Assembly: GCA_023159155.1 (NCBI GenBank)
Contig: JAJNNX010000008.1
Location: forward strand, 310,001 to 374,000
Source of the DNA: Ustulina deusta
Lineage: Eukaryota; Ascomycota; Sordariomycetes; Xylariales; Xylariaceae
Direction of reading: 5' to 3'
Length of the DNA stretch: 64,000 bases
The notes under the pieces are model-generated. The model did no database searches and had not been told where the DNA came from. It saw only the letters and a program-made list of their open reading frames with translations. The position numbers were made by a program, and so were the translations under genes. Shown piece by piece: positions 10,694-22,648 of this stretch (its first letter is position 1; each line of letters starts with the position of its first letter).

Positions 10694-11990
10694 AGTCGAA
10701 CCTACCCAGGGCAGTAGGGGTGTCGAAGGCGGTAACTGAATCTAATGGGAAGGCAGATGATCTGACCATCGTTATCCCGGCGGTCGGAGGACGCCTTCCC
10801 AATTTAAAAAAATAACTCCAAGTTACTGTAGAACTTAACACAGAACTTATCCAATGGACATCCAGAAAGCTTTTTAACTTATGTACGTTGCCAGTGTGAA
10901 TGCCCCTGTCAAGGCTTGCGGGATTTAGAGATCCCTTCGCCCCCATGGTGAGCAGTCCCTTTGATCCTGGGATTTCAGTCGCGGTTGGTCAAACATTATA
11001 AACGCGTGGTTAATGGATATTAATGTCTATAACCTACAACTAGATCATTACATCCAATCTAACCCTTATAAAACGATCGCCATGGAGGCTACATCCGTTC
11101 AGCGTAAATATGCAAATGACAAGTCTGTATGCGTGGTCTGTACATTTGCACCTTTTGCAGCTCTTATTCAATGCTAAAAATGCATTCAAGACAACCGGGC
11201 AACTACCCGAAATGCCAATGGAGGTAATACTAGCTTCCACATAAGCGATTGTGTCGCCTGTACCTTCGCAATCTCGCGGGCTTCCTGAGAGCTAAAAATG
11301 CAGTGCACATTGTGAGACTGAGACGGGGCGCTTAGCGCTTATCTGCCAATCCGCCAGCATTTCAAACTTCGCAATGTACCTATCCAGGGATAGGATAATC
11401 ACTCAAATGATCAAGGAACTACTTGATCGAAGGCAACTCAAAAGAATTCAAAAGAGAACAAAATTCACAAAACGCCAAGTGAAAGGTAAGTGAATACGTA
11501 TCGGTGGCTATCCCGATTTGTTGACCCCCTTGGTTGTATAAGGAGGAAGTACTATTGATGCAATAGAGTTTACATCCAAATATTGAAGACTTGGTATGGC
11601 AGCCCCTAAGTCTAGAGGTTTCGGGATCCAAAAATGTATTTGTTGATATAAAATTCCTTTGAATAACAAAGTAGATGAATGAAAACTGTTATGAGTAGCT
11701 ACGGCACGGGGCGGTTCATTGCTATTGTTGTACCAATACGAAAATAATTAGCGACATAACTAGCAAGGATCACCATGGCTACCTGCATGAAGGGCACACA
11801 GCAGTAGTGATCATTGTTGTTGTCTAGCCAGCAACACGGACAACAGTATTACTGTCTGGGATATAAGTGTATTAAATCAAGACAGGGGTTTCGATCAACA
11901 ACTCGTCTATAAACATAGTCCAATTGTTGTCCTTACTAAAACTTAAAATACAAGTGTACAAGATGGTAGAACGTGAGTAAGTGTTGCCCT
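10694..11990. other. Intergenic, nothing recognised
   Basis: Only short uninformative ORFs occur (minus strand 10665-10946, 11040-11240, 11419-11631). No domain, repeat or RNA gene was recognised. Confidence 0.5.
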
Positions 11991-13050
11991 TTACTGACTT
12001 GAGGTCCAATCGATGACATTTTTATATGGTTCACCTCGGGCCGCAAGTCCGTTGACGATGAGCTGCTGCGAATCGATGTTAAAGCAGTTGTCAGTTCCGT
12101 CAGCGCCGTTGCAGATAGGCCAGAGAGTCTTATCCGACATCCGACAAAACATGCCCGTTTTCACATTGACGAAATCCGGACCATAAGAGGTTTCGCTCCC
12201 GCATAAGTCCGTGGCCGTATGAATATCGCTGTCGCCCATTACCAGGCTCATACCAATCATGTCATGGACTGTCGTGCCGTTTGTTCGTGGGTTATTGTGG
12301 CGGTACTTGGCAGAGACGGCGTGTTTAGACGGACCATAAGATGTAGCGGTGACATCTCGTTCATCCGGCCTAGAAGACCGGCGGGTAAGAGGGAGCCAGT
12401 AGGTAATATCGTGAGGGTCGGTATCGGGTTGACTGCGCAACTTAAAAGGCGGCCCCGCGTTGCAGAGGTAGTCGATTCTAGCAGCCTGGTCCTCAGGGGT
12501 ACTAGGGATCATCGAGTCGCCCTTGTTTGCAAACTCGGGCCAGTGGACCTGGAAGCCTGTTTGAGGCTGGTCATTATTGGCGTCGATCCACAGAAAATCG
12601 GGCTTGTATTGGGTTGCGCCAACATAGACGTTGGAATAATACCACGTGCCACCGCATTGGCGACCCCAGTCGCCAAGCCAGGCGTATTTGTCGCCATTCG
12701 GCCAAGTGATAGAAGCGGCTGCGATGCAGATGGCGTCGTTATTGGCCGAGAAGAGTGTATAAGTGGCTTGGTCACCGGCGTCGTCCTTGTGCTCCACGGT
12801 GATATCCGAGAACTTGCCCGAGTCAACCTTGCCGGGATCTGCATTGATTCCCAGAAAGCCACCAACCTTTGAAGAGGCGAATATCAGGAAGGTCTCCCCC
12901 CGAGTTGCTGAGACCGCCGTTAAAATCAAGGCCCACGGTGGTTCTGACGGTCGACCCTTCGGAATCATCCGGGGAGAAGTTGTCGAGGCCGAACTGGATG
13001 ATACCGAGGACTCCGGAGACTAGCCCAATAGCATCAATAATAGCAGCCAT
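11991..13050 (-). CDS. Unrecognised fungal protein, single-base frameshift in a G6 run
   Basis: The reading starts at ATG 13048-13050 (MAAIIDAIGLVSGVLGII...) and continues to a stop at 11991, but the frame changes at a run of six C on the plus strand (12896-12901). Dropping one base there gives ...SNSGETFLIFASSK and a protein of about 352 residues. No intron signals span the site. The first 22 residues form a hydrophobic helix that could bind a membrane; the rest is soluble, rich in Trp, Gly and Asp, with several Cys (RQCGGTWYY, FLWIDANNDQP, GADGTDNCFN). I do not recognise a named domain. It is either a sequencing or assembly error in a homopolymer or a recent loss-of-function change. Confidence 0.6.
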
Positions 13051-14632
13051 TGCGACAAGGCGATGTGGTGTTTACGCGAAGAAATGAGTGTACGTTATTG
13101 GGGACGTGTATAATATCTTTGCGAATTAGCAAGCGTGTGGCTTTTAACGAATGAGTACGGCAAAGTATTCGTCGCACTTGAGTGAAGGGATGAGAAAAGT
13201 CGATGATAAACTAGAAACTGTTGATGCTCCTGGGTTAACCTGAACTTGGACAACGAGCGAGAACCAGATTTACTTATACTCGTTGATCGAGGGCTCTCGG
13301 CCTTAACCACCCCACGAGGCTGCTCTCCTAGTATGAGAGCAATAGAAGTCCAGACGAGCCGCAACGGCACAGACGATTTCCAGTTTGATGGTAACTATCT
13401 CTCATTGATGGCAACTCACTGCAACATCTGGCTAAGGGGGGATTTCTCGCAATTTCCGTGAGGAGGGGTCGTATCCTTCGCGAACGCAGTGGCGCAACCT
13501 CAGTCGTGTTGGCGTCGCCGCCGCCATCCTTCAATCTTAGCTCGATCCTCACTGCCTACGCAAAAGGTAACACATCTGATGACGATATTTGACAGTTCTC
13601 ACAACGTAGAAGCACAGAATAGTTCGTTGTCGGATTAAATGTTGGTATAAGCAACGAATCCTTGTCGGTCAGGCATGGCAGGTGGCGATATTAGACTTCA
13701 AACACCAAAGGATTTTGTTGGTCAGCTGTGGATGCGAAGTGAATTCACCTGCAGGTAGACGACCTCCTGCCATAATTTGACAATATCGAGGGGGTGAACG
13801 AAGTGCAAACCAGCACGAGAGGTGATTAGCGGAAACGATATTAACCGAGACGGTCACGGTTTTGGAAATGGTCTCAACTGTATGATATTCTATAGAATAT
13901 TATACCTTCAATCCAATTTTTAACTCAAAATAATTCCCAATTTACAACTATTACTAGGCGTAGTATTATACTGCAAAAGAAAATATCTATTTACCCGTTT
14001 GTAGGTTACTTCGGTCATATCTAGATTCGAACTACGACCAATAGGTCTACAGATTACAATTACGGAGTAAGTACTACGATAATTGGGCTAGGAGAGGTTT
14101 TATGCGCGAAAGTTAAACCCTTTAATTAATTCACAATATAGTCTGCAAACCCCCCCCCCCCCAGTTACAGCACCGAAAGACCGTTACAGCTATTCAAAAT
14201 TATTGTTAGTTAGGTATTGATTCGGTGACAGTTACGGTGATCGTCTTGGCTGACCTCCCTCGCGCTAATGTGGTCTGTCCCCTCTCCACATAATGTTTCG
14301 AGTTATGCAAGTTAGGCGCATGTCGATAGCTACTACGTTATTACTAACAATGAAAGGATGAAACAATTTGTCGCTGTTGGTAGTGAGCAGTGGCAGTGCT
14401 ATTATGGCACAACAGCGCGATGCCTAATAATAGGTAAACTAGAGTACAAACCGAGTCTCATTGTAAAAGGAAAGATACTGCAACTTGCAGACTGAATTTG
14501 ATCTTTCCCCCATCCCCTCCAAACACGCAGAAGCAGACAAACCGCCCCAGACTTATTCTCTTCTTAGTACCACAAAGTATTTAGAATTCTTTGCAATTCG
14601 AATGCGACCGATTTCTGACCTACCATTTAACC
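13051..14632. other. Intergenic, AT-rich, with a C13 homopolymer
   Basis: No gene is supported. The part 13.87-14.15 kb is AT-rich. A run of 13 C lies at 14150-14162. Short ORFs at 13095-13552 show no family. Confidence 0.5.
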
Positions 14633-15779
14633 ATGAAGCATCTATCTATCGTACTAGCGCTATCGGTCGCCTGTGTACGCGCTCAAGAACTTAACAAGAC
14701 TATTGTTGGCTGCGTCGAGTTAGAATGTCCCCCTAGCAGCGCAGACAACGCAAATGACGATTGCACAGTGGCTGACAGCTCATTCCCTTATGTTGGCCTC
14801 ACTCGCATTCCTACTGAGAATAAGGACCTCCAGGGCAAGGTATCTTGGACCAAGGGCTTCAACATCACCGACACTCCAGACAGTGGTCGGACGTTCCACA
14901 ACGCCTTCTACCTCGGCACGTCGCCAGACCTTGATTTGGGGGATACTGGCGCCTGTGCTGTGCTGCTTCACGGCGTTGAGGCTGCTCTCTCTTTCGACAA
15001 AGTCGATGCCAAGACACTGCCCAGGGGACGTGTTCCGACGCGATGGGATCTGACTGTGTAGCTGCTCTACTTGACCGCGCAAAGAAGCTGCTCGACAGCT
15101 TCGGAAACGACACCCCTTCCAGTGAAGAGGCATGTGCGAAGCTACAGGACGATTTGGACAAGAACATGGATAATGCGTGTCTGTCCATCTCAAAGGGATC
15201 CTGGACTAATCTCACCTCTGCTGGTAAATTTCCACCGAGTATCTCCTTCGGCCCCTTTGTGCTAACTCGATCTTGCAAATGGCAGTACTCTCAGGAAAGG
15301 GAGCACCCCAGCCGCTATCCGGTGACAAGAACTCCTCCTCTACATGCTGGCCAGTCCTCCCAAAGGAAAACCAGCTGACTCTTGCGAGCGAGTATCAGAA
15401 AAATGTACGAACATCATATTCCCATGTGGTAAAATGCTACTGCTCCTCTACCACTTCTCTAGAACGTCCCACGTCCCATGATACAGGCTAACACGGATTT
15501 CCCCCATAGGGAAGCCGCCAAGCCGACGAGGCACAGGCAGCAATGTACGCCATCACGCCCATTTTGACTCTATTCTTTCCAACGGGGAATCAAAGCATCT
15601 TTACCGAAGCAGACGCGTCCTTGTCGTGTCTGAAGGTCGTCGGTCCTTCTAGGGCATCCCTCGACACCATGAATGATGGCTCTCAGGATCCTAACAGTGG
15701 AGTTTCCAAGAGCTTCTCATCTCATTCGGTATTTTTCGGTGTTATTGTAACTACTGTAGCTGCAGCCTGGCTGGCATGA
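14633..15779 (+). CDS. Secreted, probably GPI-anchored protein; needs a one-base frame correction
   Basis: The ATG at 14633 begins a signal peptide (MKHLSIVLALSVACVRAQ). The mature part has paired Cys (GCVELECPP, NDDCTVADSS) and N-glycosylation sites. The frame changes at GGGG (15024-15027): adding one base gives LPRGTCSDAMGSDC and restores a continuous protein of about 326 residues. Two introns fit: 15224-15285 (GTAAAT, GCTAAC branch, GGCAG) and 15405-15509 (GTACGA, GCTAAC branch, CATAG). The last exon ends in a hydrophobic tail (VFFGVIVTTVAAAWLA) after a Ser/Asn/Gly-rich spacer, as in GPI-anchor signals. The total length is divisible by three only with the added base. I recognise the pattern from fungal hypothetical cell-surface proteins but no named function. 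Confidence 0.62.
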
Positions 15780-17042
15780 GAATTATGCAACTATACCTTG
15801 TCACAAGGACTTGTGATCAATGATTTAGGATTCCATTGAACGTAGCAATAATCTGCTACGGTAACAGGCTTCTTGGTATCTTGTAATCCAAGGGACTGGC
15901 TAAGGGTTACCTATACCCACATCACATAGTCCGTAACTATCTCTTGTTGGTATTAGCTGTATTTAGATTTGATTCCCCTTTTGTGATTCTGAATTTTTAT
16001 GAAAATGTACGTCTTATTGCATACTATTACAGACCACCACGTATGGCGCAGACCAAGCCGATAGTATAAATATCTGGATCAGACATTTGACCAAGATGCT
16101 GCCGATCATAGCGCGAAATTCATCAAATAGAAAGCTGGGCTTGCGGTCCGTCAGTAGATCCGGTCGTGGTCGATATTAACAGTAGTTTGAGATTTCCTTA
16201 ACTCGAATCGGCGCGGCCCGGTTGCTGAGCTGGGCGCACAGGGGGCTGGACTCGATGTGCTGCGGGGTTTCCCTTCTAGCCAAGCAACTGTCAGATTTAC
16301 CATTACACCAAAGGCCAAAAGATTGGCCGCAATTGCGTATTGCAGGTGCTTGTTTTAGTACATATATCTGATAGCAACAAGCCGTCAACGAGGGCTGCTG
16401 TTAGAATAAGCGAGCCAGTCAATTGAGGGTGTATTGTGTTGTATTGTTCTAAGAGCGTGTCTTGCTCTCTCTCTGAGGTGTGTACTAATGAATAGTGTGG
16501 CGGGTCCTCAGGGGCTGAGCAGATGTTGGATTTGGCTATTAGCTAATGCCTTTGTTTTTAATGAAGGAAGAATAGCTGAGTGGAACAAAGGTTAACTATG
16601 CTTAGTTTTTTTTCTATACATTTCTTTATGACCCAAATACAAAATAACCGGTCAAAATTAGGGTTAGCTCACGTTAGCATTCTTAGTATATAAAGTTATT
16701 ACCCCTAGTTATATAGACCTACTTAGCTATATTTATTAACTTAGTTATATTTATTAATTTATTTATATAAACTTGGTTACATAAACATTGGATTAGTAGC
16801 TACGACGAAGGCTGGCTTGCCCTACCTATGAGGCAAGGGCGGAAATAGTTGAATAGTGAAACTAGAAATCGAATATTTCCTACATTGAACACCAAGAGTT
16901 GGAGGGTTAGGTCCTACAGCGTGTATGCGTATGATACAGATGGGCAGTGACACAGGTGATGTCGACTGAAGATGACACTTGTCATCATATCAGTCATCCA
17001 AGGTCAATGTCGGCATGATGTCTTCTTCTTCGGGATCTACCC
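15780..17042. other. Intergenic, AT-rich
   Basis: No gene is supported. The stretch 16.58-16.80 kb has AT-rich repeated motifs (variants of TTATATTTATTAA). The minus-strand ORF at 16176-16388 has no recognisable features. The region ends at the left breakpoint of the proposed inversion. Confidence 0.45.
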
Positions 17043-17924
17043 AGGGCTGACCACCTCAGAACCAATCATACTGGGGATTTTCACTGTTGCGAGTGTTGCA
17101 GGTTGTTCAAAACAGAACAACGGAAAACCGCACATCAGTGCCGTCCGATCGAGGGTCCGTGCGTATGTAGGATATTGCCCCTATCAAGAACTCAGAAGGT
17201 AGATCTAGTGGAAAGGTGGGAAGGGATATGGGATCAACTCTTTCTCAAGTTGCGAAAGCCTAGGGATCCCTGGTGGAGCGAGAATATTCTTCGTGAACAG
17301 ATCACCTTAGCAAATCTGAAGAGGATATGGGAAGCAGGATGCAATGACAGTACTAATCTCGACATGAACTCCATTTTCAGGATTCTTTCCGAATGGCGAG
17401 ATACTCTACCAGATCATCTTCCCGACCTACAAGACCTCGAATCTGAGATAGCTAGAGGTCTAACCCCTAGCGATCGGGGCTGTCTGCATCGAGTGCCCGG
17501 GGCTTCTCCCCAAGCCGTCTGTACCTCAAGAGTCTCCGAAAATGCAGGATCTCCCAACCAAACTGACGGGCAACATCTCGACATAATACAGGCAGAGAGA
17601 GAACCCAATAGTCCTCCTATTCTAGACGAGCGTACGAAGAAGATTGACAGCGATGGGGAAGATCCAATCACCCAATTAGGTCCCGCTGGGATTAGAACTT
17701 TACCTCGCATGCAAGACGTCAACAGTAATACTGCCTTCGCCCCAGATTTCTCTCAGATTTTTGAAACTGAAGAGGCCCAAATGTTTGAGGACCATTCGAC
17801 GACGGGTTATACTATGGATCTTCTACCGCCAAGAGATTATTCCCATGTCGATGCTGGCGGAACGGACATATCAAACACCGGCTCTGATCTCTGGGGAAAT
17901 AGCGCAGAAGACCTAACAAACTAA
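17043..17924 (+). pseudogene. C-terminal half of a fungal C2H2-type zinc-finger regulator, inverted relative to its N-terminal half
   Basis: Reading from about 17043, the frame gives RADHLRTNHTGDFHCCECC, then RLFKTEQRKTAHQC, then ILPLSRTQKVDLVERWEGIW, and an acidic Ser/Thr-rich tail ending at the stop 17922-17924. This matches the second half of a family of fungal proteins with a C2H2-like finger (HLxxxH...CxxC...H/C) followed by a 'W..IW..LF' helix. No start codon or upstream exon is visible before the finger: sequence left of about 17040 is out of frame. The missing front half lies on the opposite strand at 17970-19157. Without a promoter and start in register this half is unlikely to make the original protein, though an internal start (17103 or later) could give a shorter one. 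Confidence 0.65.
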
Positions 17925-17957
17925 GGTATAGATGATACTTTTTGGGCGGACTTCGAG

Positions 17958-19157
17958 TTAGGAACAGGCGCCTAATTTACTGATGCTACTTGCTTTAAAT
18001 GTTGCACACGTGGAATAAATATGCGGGTTCACCTTGTAAAACAGGCAGGACAGCGCATGACTACCTTCAAAGCCACGGTTGGTTTGAGACGTTTTCCACC
18101 TTTTCAATCCATGCTGCTCGCTGTCGCTATCTTCGTACTGTTGACGTGAGCGCTTGCTGGAATGGGAGGACGATTGTGTTCCATTTCCCGAGGTGCTTGA
18201 GGTGCCTGAAGCTGAGGTGACAGATGACCTTTGTGTTTCCCCAACGTCTGTGCCGTGTGGTGCGCGCTCACGAACCTCATCGAATGTCGTGAGTATAATG
18301 TTGTAGTTGATTGTGTCTGGCTGTATGTTCAAGTGACGCAATAGAGTACCGAGATGCTCTAAGTCGCCTTCAACATGATTAATTTCCACATTCTGGGTCG
18401 TCTCAGTCCTAGTGGCTCCAGAAGAACGTCCCTCCAGCGCCCTTGAATCAACACTGCTATTACTCGGCGTATTTCCAGAAAGCCCATATTGTTTCAACTG
18501 AATCGACGGCTCTCGTTCACAGGCTCTAAGATAGGTATTTCCGACTGATAGCCTTCTGTGTGGGTTATCAACCTGTTGTGCGGCGAGGCTCTCCACCCGA
18601 CTCTCAGATCCGATTTTTTGAGGGGTCTGAGAGTTACCCTGAGAAGTTTCTTCTGGTTGACTCTGTGATATACCTTGGGTCTTGAGAGCTACATTAGGTA
18701 GGTGCTCATATTCGATTCTAGTGTCATAATTCTGTTTGCTGGAGTTATCTCGATTGTTGTTTTCGAATTGAAGCGCATCAATGTCCAGGGGCTGAGCAAT
18801 TATCGCGGTGAGCGTGTACTGGTCATCGGGGACTATGGACTGGATCGATGGTGCAATCTGACTACGAGTCTCCGACAGTGCGCCTGAAGATAAAGGGTTC
18901 CAAGGTGGATCTCGGATTAGAGAAAGAGGTGCAATAATAGTTGGAGCCTCTAGTGCTCCTAGGGATCGTAGATTTAGTTCTCTCGTTGGAGATTTTGGCT
19001 GCGGCTGCATAGAGTGTCCTGCTCGTATGCTAACAGGACCATGCTGATTCGGCTTGTTAGGGTATTTCCCAGTCGATGCATCATCCCCGACGCTTCCTTG
19101 TCCTGGACATGCCCCGCAAAGACGGTGATGACATTGTGTGCAAAGTTCATAGATCAC
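17958..19157 (-). pseudogene. N-terminal half of the same zinc-finger regulator, truncated at an inversion breakpoint
   Basis: An open frame of 399 residues starts with a Cys/His cluster (CTQCHHRLCGACPG), continues as a long low-complexity Ser/Gln/Asn-rich region, and ends in a nuclear-signal-like stretch (KRSRQQYEDSDSEQ, LKRWKTS) followed by LSCLFYKVNPHIYSTCATFK, the first Cys pair of the family's finger. The homology stops at SISKL, about position 17972, just before the second half of the finger (HLxxxH). The remaining codons (GACS, stop at 17958-17960) look like junction sequence. The 5' part may still be expressed as a truncated protein that lacks the complete finger. Confidence 0.62.
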
Positions 19158-22100
19158 TAAATTGTAAGGTCTAAAGCTACAATTACACTAAAGTATATTG
19201 TCAGTCAAAACATAAAAAGGTATATTGTCCTTGAAATTCTTACACAAAACCAGAGTGAAAACTTCGGGGCCTGCATCGTGGATAACTCGAATATTGGCTG
19301 AGATTGCCTTGAACGTAAAGTCAGTTAAAGATGGAAATGCACCTGTAATGTAGTATTTTATCAACAGCGTAGGCTAACCGTTGCATTCATGTGAGTATAT
19401 GGTCAAAAGTGGATTCTATATTCAATCGAATTGACGATCTCATAACTGATCTATCTACTAGTCTAATACCTATGCTAAACTTGAACTTGGTTGAAGCCGC
19501 GATTATGTTTGCAGGGATGATTTCTGCATGCCAGGGTACCTAACCCAAATGGGTAACGAGCTAACTAGCGGGAAGCGGGTACCTGACAGCTCCAGGGCTT
19601 ATATAAGAAATAACGAATATCACACAAATATACTTGCAGTTACAACTGAAGGCATATAAGTAACAAAAAGTTTCACTATTACTATATCAACTACGAACAT
19701 CTCAAATCAAGGGAGAAAAAAAAACAAAATAAAACGTATTCTACACATCAAGGGCCATCGTTTATGCTTACTAGAGAATCAAAAGACAGCCTTCAGTTGC
19801 CTCTCCTTCACGGTCTGTTACAGCCTTGATATTTTCAGGATTAACAAGAGGTTCTAGAAACCCGTTGTCCTCGACGAGTGGTATATTCTCATCTGCGACT
19901 ATCTACCGAGAGCTAGAGGGCTACCGCTGTGAGTATGCTAATCTCTGTAAATGCAGGACGTCAGATAGTTTCCACGCACGATGCCTCTCCCCATTTCCCT
20001 TTGTCAGTCGGATGGCGCATGCGACCACACTATCGAGGAAAATAACGAGCAGAATGACCACACCCCCGAGACTCACAGTGAGAATAGCCCGAAAGAGGAA
20101 ACATTGGCGAAGCGTTAGCCAACATAAGCGATATCGGTTCTTGAATGTACTGTTGAAGGGTAGTATCACTGGGCCCAATCATACATTGTAGAATCCGCAT
20201 TGGAGAAATGAGAGTGTTGTATCGATTTGCCACTTGTTGTGTGGAAGAGGTTCCTGAATATCCGTAACTAAGCTGGTCCTGAGTATGACCTTAAATTGCT
20301 TCAGCGTGCCACCTTTACCGCTGCCCCCACGACCCATTGGAATCTGCCATCTTCGACTTGGCTACTATGAACGAAAAATATTCTGACAGAGTGACCCGAT
20401 GAATCAAGCTGTCTGCTAACGGCAGTCTCTCTACAGCGACTTTCTACAGTGACTTTTACTCGTGCCTCTTGACCACCAAAAAGCTGATTGGATAAGTCGG
20501 AGCCAATACCGGCCTCTGAGCTGAAGAATTTCTTCAACGCTACGCTGCGGTTTTATGTCAAAATGGGACTGCATACGGATCATTTATCGACATCGACAAC
20601 AACTACGGATTATGGGTTATAATTACGACCAAAGGGGTCGGTATATGAAGGAAGGGGCGGTAGCCGCTATGGTAGAAATGGATCTATCCATCTTTTTTGG
20701 AACTTTGCGTCTTGCCGTATACGTATAATACTTCTATCCGCCAAGCAACCGAAGGAGAGCGATGAAGGGCTTATCGAGGGGCCTCCTACCGTATGGACGC
20801 CATACATCAAAGGAAGGCTCGCGATGGGGTTATTTTGGCCTCGAACAGTCCGTGATTGGTGTGGGTGATAAGGTGTCACATGACCGGCTCACCACACTGT
20901 AGGGAGAGTATGTATTACCTGGATTACATAATAAGTACGTACTTTAGGTACCTACTAGGTGGTCTACTCAGGAGATACCGAAAACACGGGATCCTTCTCC
21001 CATTTACAACTGGTAAACAATACACAAGTTATATTGATCCACGCCTTCACAATAAGAAATGGACTGGTCTATGCGATGGCGGCACAAAGTGACCAGGCAG
21101 ACTGCCCTATTAGTTCCAAGACGCTTATCTAAATGAACTCTGGGGTTATCTTGGCCTATGAGTGTAATTTCTCGGCGTCCTCGAGAATGCACGTTGTAAG
21201 ATTCCTACTGCGACTTGAATTCGATGTCAATTGCATATCGTGCGAAGAAAACTGTTAATCCACTTCGGCGAGGCAATAGCAACTGCCCTTCCAGACATCT
21301 CGGCGACCGCCTCTGTTGGAAGCCATTGTGATTATACTGCCAACGTTACAATACCCAGTCTCGAGACTAATTAATCGTGCACTCAGCATACCTGACGGAC
21401 TCGATGCCATTGGCCGAGCAGTCTTCGTGTTGTATCAATCCTATGCCACGAATTGGATAACGGAAGGCAACGCGACGTCCCATTTTATTTAGAGAAGCGA
21501 GCGGAGTATGTTAGGTATGGAGGATTTGAACAAATACTCCCCAGGCTAGCAAGACCAATTCAAGGGCCTTAGGATTCATAGCTAGGACCAACCTCGTCAG
21601 ATGCGGTGTTATGAAGGTAGAAGACCTTCTAGTGTAGTGTCCTGATCTTGGGAATCCATCCCAATAGAGGAAAAGGGGGAGTTTGACGTCCTTTTATATC
21701 TACAGATACTAGGTATACAACGGACTTGGCGTGAAGCTTGCATCCCAGCTCTACCTATTTTGTGTTTACCATGGTTTGAAGTTATACAAACGAACTTGCG
21801 CCGAACTTGTGCCAAGTTAGGGGCTCAGGCTCCGTCTGGGGCTAGGCTTAGGCTAAAAGCGGTATAGCTCGAGTTAGAATCCGGTTTGAGTGCCTATTTT
21901 GTACAGTACCCACCAAGCCTCTGGGTTTGAGTAAACGAATTTGATTGGCTGAGATTTTCTGTCGGGTCCCCGAAGCCCCCTGGGCAGGGATTGGATGTCC
22001 TCCTCATTGAACCATCACCTTGCTTTTCCACTATAAAGAGGTAGCGATAAAGTGATACCTAATACGTCAAATTCACGACAACTTCAACCTTTTCTCAAGC

Positions 22101-22648
22101 GACGTCGGCACGTAAAGTACCGAGTCTCGCTATTCCATCTTTGAAGCTGTTGTTTTTTGACTGACAACGTAGTAAGATGTTTTAATAGACATGATGTGAC
22201 GCTAAACCAGCTGTGACTGGTTGGTCGATTCTGCCGCACCTTTGAAACCCACGAGTTTCACAGGGGTCAACGTAATGACCCCCATCATTCGAGCGCATGG
22301 TCCCATTTGCGCGCCTATGAAGCAAGCAGTTGAGTATTCTTGGTGGACTTGTCTTCTTTTCTTCCCGCCTTGATCTTCGTGCAGCTGTACCAACAAACCA
22401 CCAACTCATAGATTTATCGCGATAATATTCTTCTTCTTCAGGGTGACAGGTGCACCGTAATATTATCAGCCATATATTCATTTTTTTATTGTATTTTATC
22501 CCCGATTCGACTTCGCGTCGCTATCTACAATATTGAAGCCATCGATACCCCCCCTTTCAGCACTAAGTCGTCGCAAGCGTAAAAGCAACTCCCTACGCTC
22601 CCGCAACACAAATCACATATACACGCAACACCGCATTTGCCCATCATC
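19158..22648. other. Long intergenic region, no convincing gene
   Basis: Fragmentary minus-strand frames at 19921-20537 include a hydrophobic segment (LGGVVILLVIFLDSVV) and could be a worn gene, but no domain is recognised and joins are not supported by splice sites. A TACC/GGTA cluster lies at 20939-20960. The part 21.9-22.6 kb is the upstream region of the small membrane-protein gene. Confidence 0.45.

Noticed and set aside
12219..12872. Plus-strand ORF of 217 codons
   Set aside because: It is antisense to the better-supported minus-strand gene at 11991-13050, whose frame extends further and has a sensible start.
14000..14070. tRNA-like GTTCGAATC motif on the minus strand
   Set aside because: The flanking bases do not form a T-stem, and no D- or anticodon arm can be folded in the expected spacing.
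14150..14162. C13 homopolymer as a functional element
   Set aside because: A single unflanked homopolymer without repeat context is more simply a slippage-prone tract.
19826..20537. Hydrophobic minus-strand frames that could be a membrane-protein relic
   Set aside because: The pieces lie in different frames with no clear splice sites and match no family I know; kept only as a remark in the gap entry.
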